Positions 62,653 through 64,000 of a DNA stretch of 64,000 nt are shown here, piece by piece. This DNA comes from Macrosoma leucophasiata (taxonomy: Eukaryota; Arthropoda; Insecta; Lepidoptera; Hedylidae). Each line of letters starts with the position of its first letter. The stretch's first letter is position 1. A model generated the notes under the pieces. It had not been told where the DNA came from. It ran no database searches and worked only from the letters and a program-made list of their open reading frames with translations. Where the stretch lies: contig JAWQUS010000010.1 in assembly GCA_036365455.1 (NCBI GenBank), forward strand, positions 22,430,501 through 22,494,500, given 5' to 3'. The position numbers and the translations under genes are program-made.

Positions 62653-63901
62653 TAGGTTGGGGAAAAAGTTTCTTCGCATTTTTTAAGATAATTCAAAACA
62701 TTTTTTAATATAGTTTATTTAAATTTAACTAAAGTATGTATATACCATTTTGTTCGATAACCTTTGGCCATCTTGTAGGTAGGGACATGATCCCATTGCT
62801 ATAAAAATTTTGGGACTTCTCATCAAAATACCGAGACAAGTTGATTTGGCAGTCCTCTCGTGATGTTAACCTAACATTGCATAAAGAATTCTGAAGAGAC
62901 CGAAACAGGTGGAAATCTGAAGGTGCAAGGTCAGGACTATACGGCGGATGCATTAACACCTCCCAGCCAAACTCTCTTAATTTTTGCTGAGTGGCTATAG
63001 ATGTGTGAGGTCTAGCGTTATCATGATGCAACACCACACCCCTTCTGTTGATCAATTCCGGCCGCTTTCTCTCAACTTCTTGCTTTAATCTCATCTGTTG
63101 TTCGCAGTAGAGTTCAGAATCGATAGTCCTCCCTGGTGGTAATAGCTCATAATGAATAATGCCCTTCTAATCCCACCACACACACAACACCACCTTATTG
63201 CGAGTTAACCCGGGTTTCGCCACAGTCTGTGAAGCCTGACCGGCCTTTGACCACGACCATTTTCGCACGTCCTTGTCGTACGTGATCCACTTTTCATCAC
63301 CAGTTATCCGCTCCTTCAAAAATGATTCGGTTTCATTACGTCGTAATAAAGAATCACAAATGAGTACACGGTTCATTAGGTTTCTTTCAGTGAGCTCGTG
63401 AGGTACCCAAATATCGAGCTTTTTTTTGTACCCAGCTTTTTTCAAATGCGCCAAAACTGTTTTGTGATCAATTCTCAGTTCTTCAGCTACGTCGTAACTA
63501 CTGATATGTCGATCTTGCTCCACTTTTTCAAAAATGGCATCCATTTTATCCGTAATAGGGCGACCAGAGCGAGGTGCATCTTTGACATCAATTCCGGATT
63601 GAAAACGCTTAAACCAAATTTGTGCTACTCTCACAGACACTGCACTAGGTCCATAAACATCGCAAATTATTTTCGCGGCTTGCGTTGCATTTTTACCTTT
63701 TTTGTAGTAAAATTTTAAAATGTATCGAATTTCTTCATTTCAGATTCACTCATCTCGACAGTACTAATTTGAATTTAGAATTATTTTAAAATTTTAACTT
63801 TCAATGATACCAAAACCAGCCAGATACAAATACTACAGCCAAAGAGATTTTATTACAAGTTCATACATACTATAATGCGAAAAGACTTTTTCCCCAACCT
63901 A
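62653..63901 (-). mobile_element. mariner transposon copy 2, nearly complete
   Basis: Element 62655-63899 (1245 bp) with TA at both ends. TIRs: GGTTGGGGAAAAAGTTTCTT on the left and AAAAGACTTTTTCCCCAACC on the right, about 28 bp with few mismatches. It is better preserved than copy 1. Confidence 0.95.
62729..63753 (-). pseudogene. mariner transposase, near-complete
   Basis: DD34D transposase with all three catalytic aspartates readable: GDEKW, HHDNARPHTS and YSPDLAPSDFHLF. The DNA-binding half includes IWFKRFQSG, the APRSGRP linker and WVPHELTERN. Two defects are visible: a 2-bp insertion just after the start (TTCATTTCAGATTC against TTCATTAGATTC in copy 1), which shifts the frame, and an in-frame TAG after VVLCVWWD at 63167. 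The frame beyond the stop continues to the C-terminus at 62729. Confidence 0.9.
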
Positions 63902-64000
63902 TTATTTCTAATTAAAAAATATAAACCTAAAATCTTCCAGGTTCTACACATGAATATAGTGGCAGTAACTATTACTATGCCATTGGGACATGCAAAGATA
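63902..64000. other. Window edge, nothing recognised
   Basis: No repeat or gene seen. Confidence 0.4.

Noticed and set aside
1..64000. CRISPR array or bacterial-type operon
   Set aside because: No regularly spaced short repeats with unique spacers and no packed gene sets; the tandem repeats seen are 2-3 units of 150-550 bp or microsatellites.

Overview
This window looks like TE-saturated, gene-free DNA from a lepidopteran (moth or butterfly) nuclear genome. I infer this from base composition (A+T-rich, no operon-like gene packing) and from repeat types I associate with Lepidoptera: Helitron-like pieces ending in CAGCTAGT, a mag-like Ty3/Gypsy element with very short LTRs, mariner elements, RTE-like LINE tails ending in (GATGAT)n or (ATACATAC)n, and tRNA-headed SINEs. 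I could not recognise a single host exon. Every protein-like reading frame that I recognise belongs to a mobile element, and nearly all of those are broken.

Layout. 1-600: an RTE-like reverse transcriptase tail between inverted repeats. 1.18-1.69 kb: a hAT-like element with 8-bp target duplications, interrupted by a SINE-like copy. 1.7-2.25 kb: tRNA-headed repeats and a 147-bp palindrome. 2.5-7 kb: SINE families A and B, with one B nested in an A. 7.1-8.5 kb: a repeat (G) inserted in another repeat (F), then a 150-bp tandem repeat. 8.8-27.9 kb: MITEs with TWA target duplications, Helitron-like pieces, a 0.55-kb duplication, a 0.45-kb duplication around a Helitron-like piece, and a 516-bp MITE inside a SINE. 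28-38.3 kb: families A, B, C, tRNA-like heads, a 491-bp tandem duplication and a 56-bp TIR-only element. 38.9-40.1 kb: a broken mariner. 42.5-43.85 kb: a retroelement carrying only an ORF1-like protein, with a doubled 3' end. 44.4-53.5 kb: a MITE, LINE fragments, SINEs and three copies of an unrecognised repeat (E). 53.6-58.0 kb: an almost complete Ty3/Gypsy retrotransposon on the minus strand, with identical 102-bp LTRs and a 5-bp target duplication, interrupted by one in-frame stop. 58-62.6 kb: further repeats, including a 540-bp foldback element. 62.65-63.9 kb: a second, better preserved mariner.

Relative ages can be read from the nesting. Family A is inserted in the hAT-like element and in repeat G. 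Family B is inserted in family A at least twice, making target duplications of 11 and 14 bp out of A sequence. A PIF/Harbinger-like MITE is inserted in family A. The Gypsy element, with identical LTRs, appears to be among the youngest insertions. I found no pathway or operon-like cooperation; the elements depend on one another only as parasites of shared machinery (SINEs on LINEs, MITEs on transposases not present here). I did not find a new defence, metabolic or signalling system. The most unusual items are the ORF1-only retroelement, the TIR-only hAT-like element, the palindromic tRNA-half element, a SINE copy flanked by 45-bp direct repeats, and repeat E.
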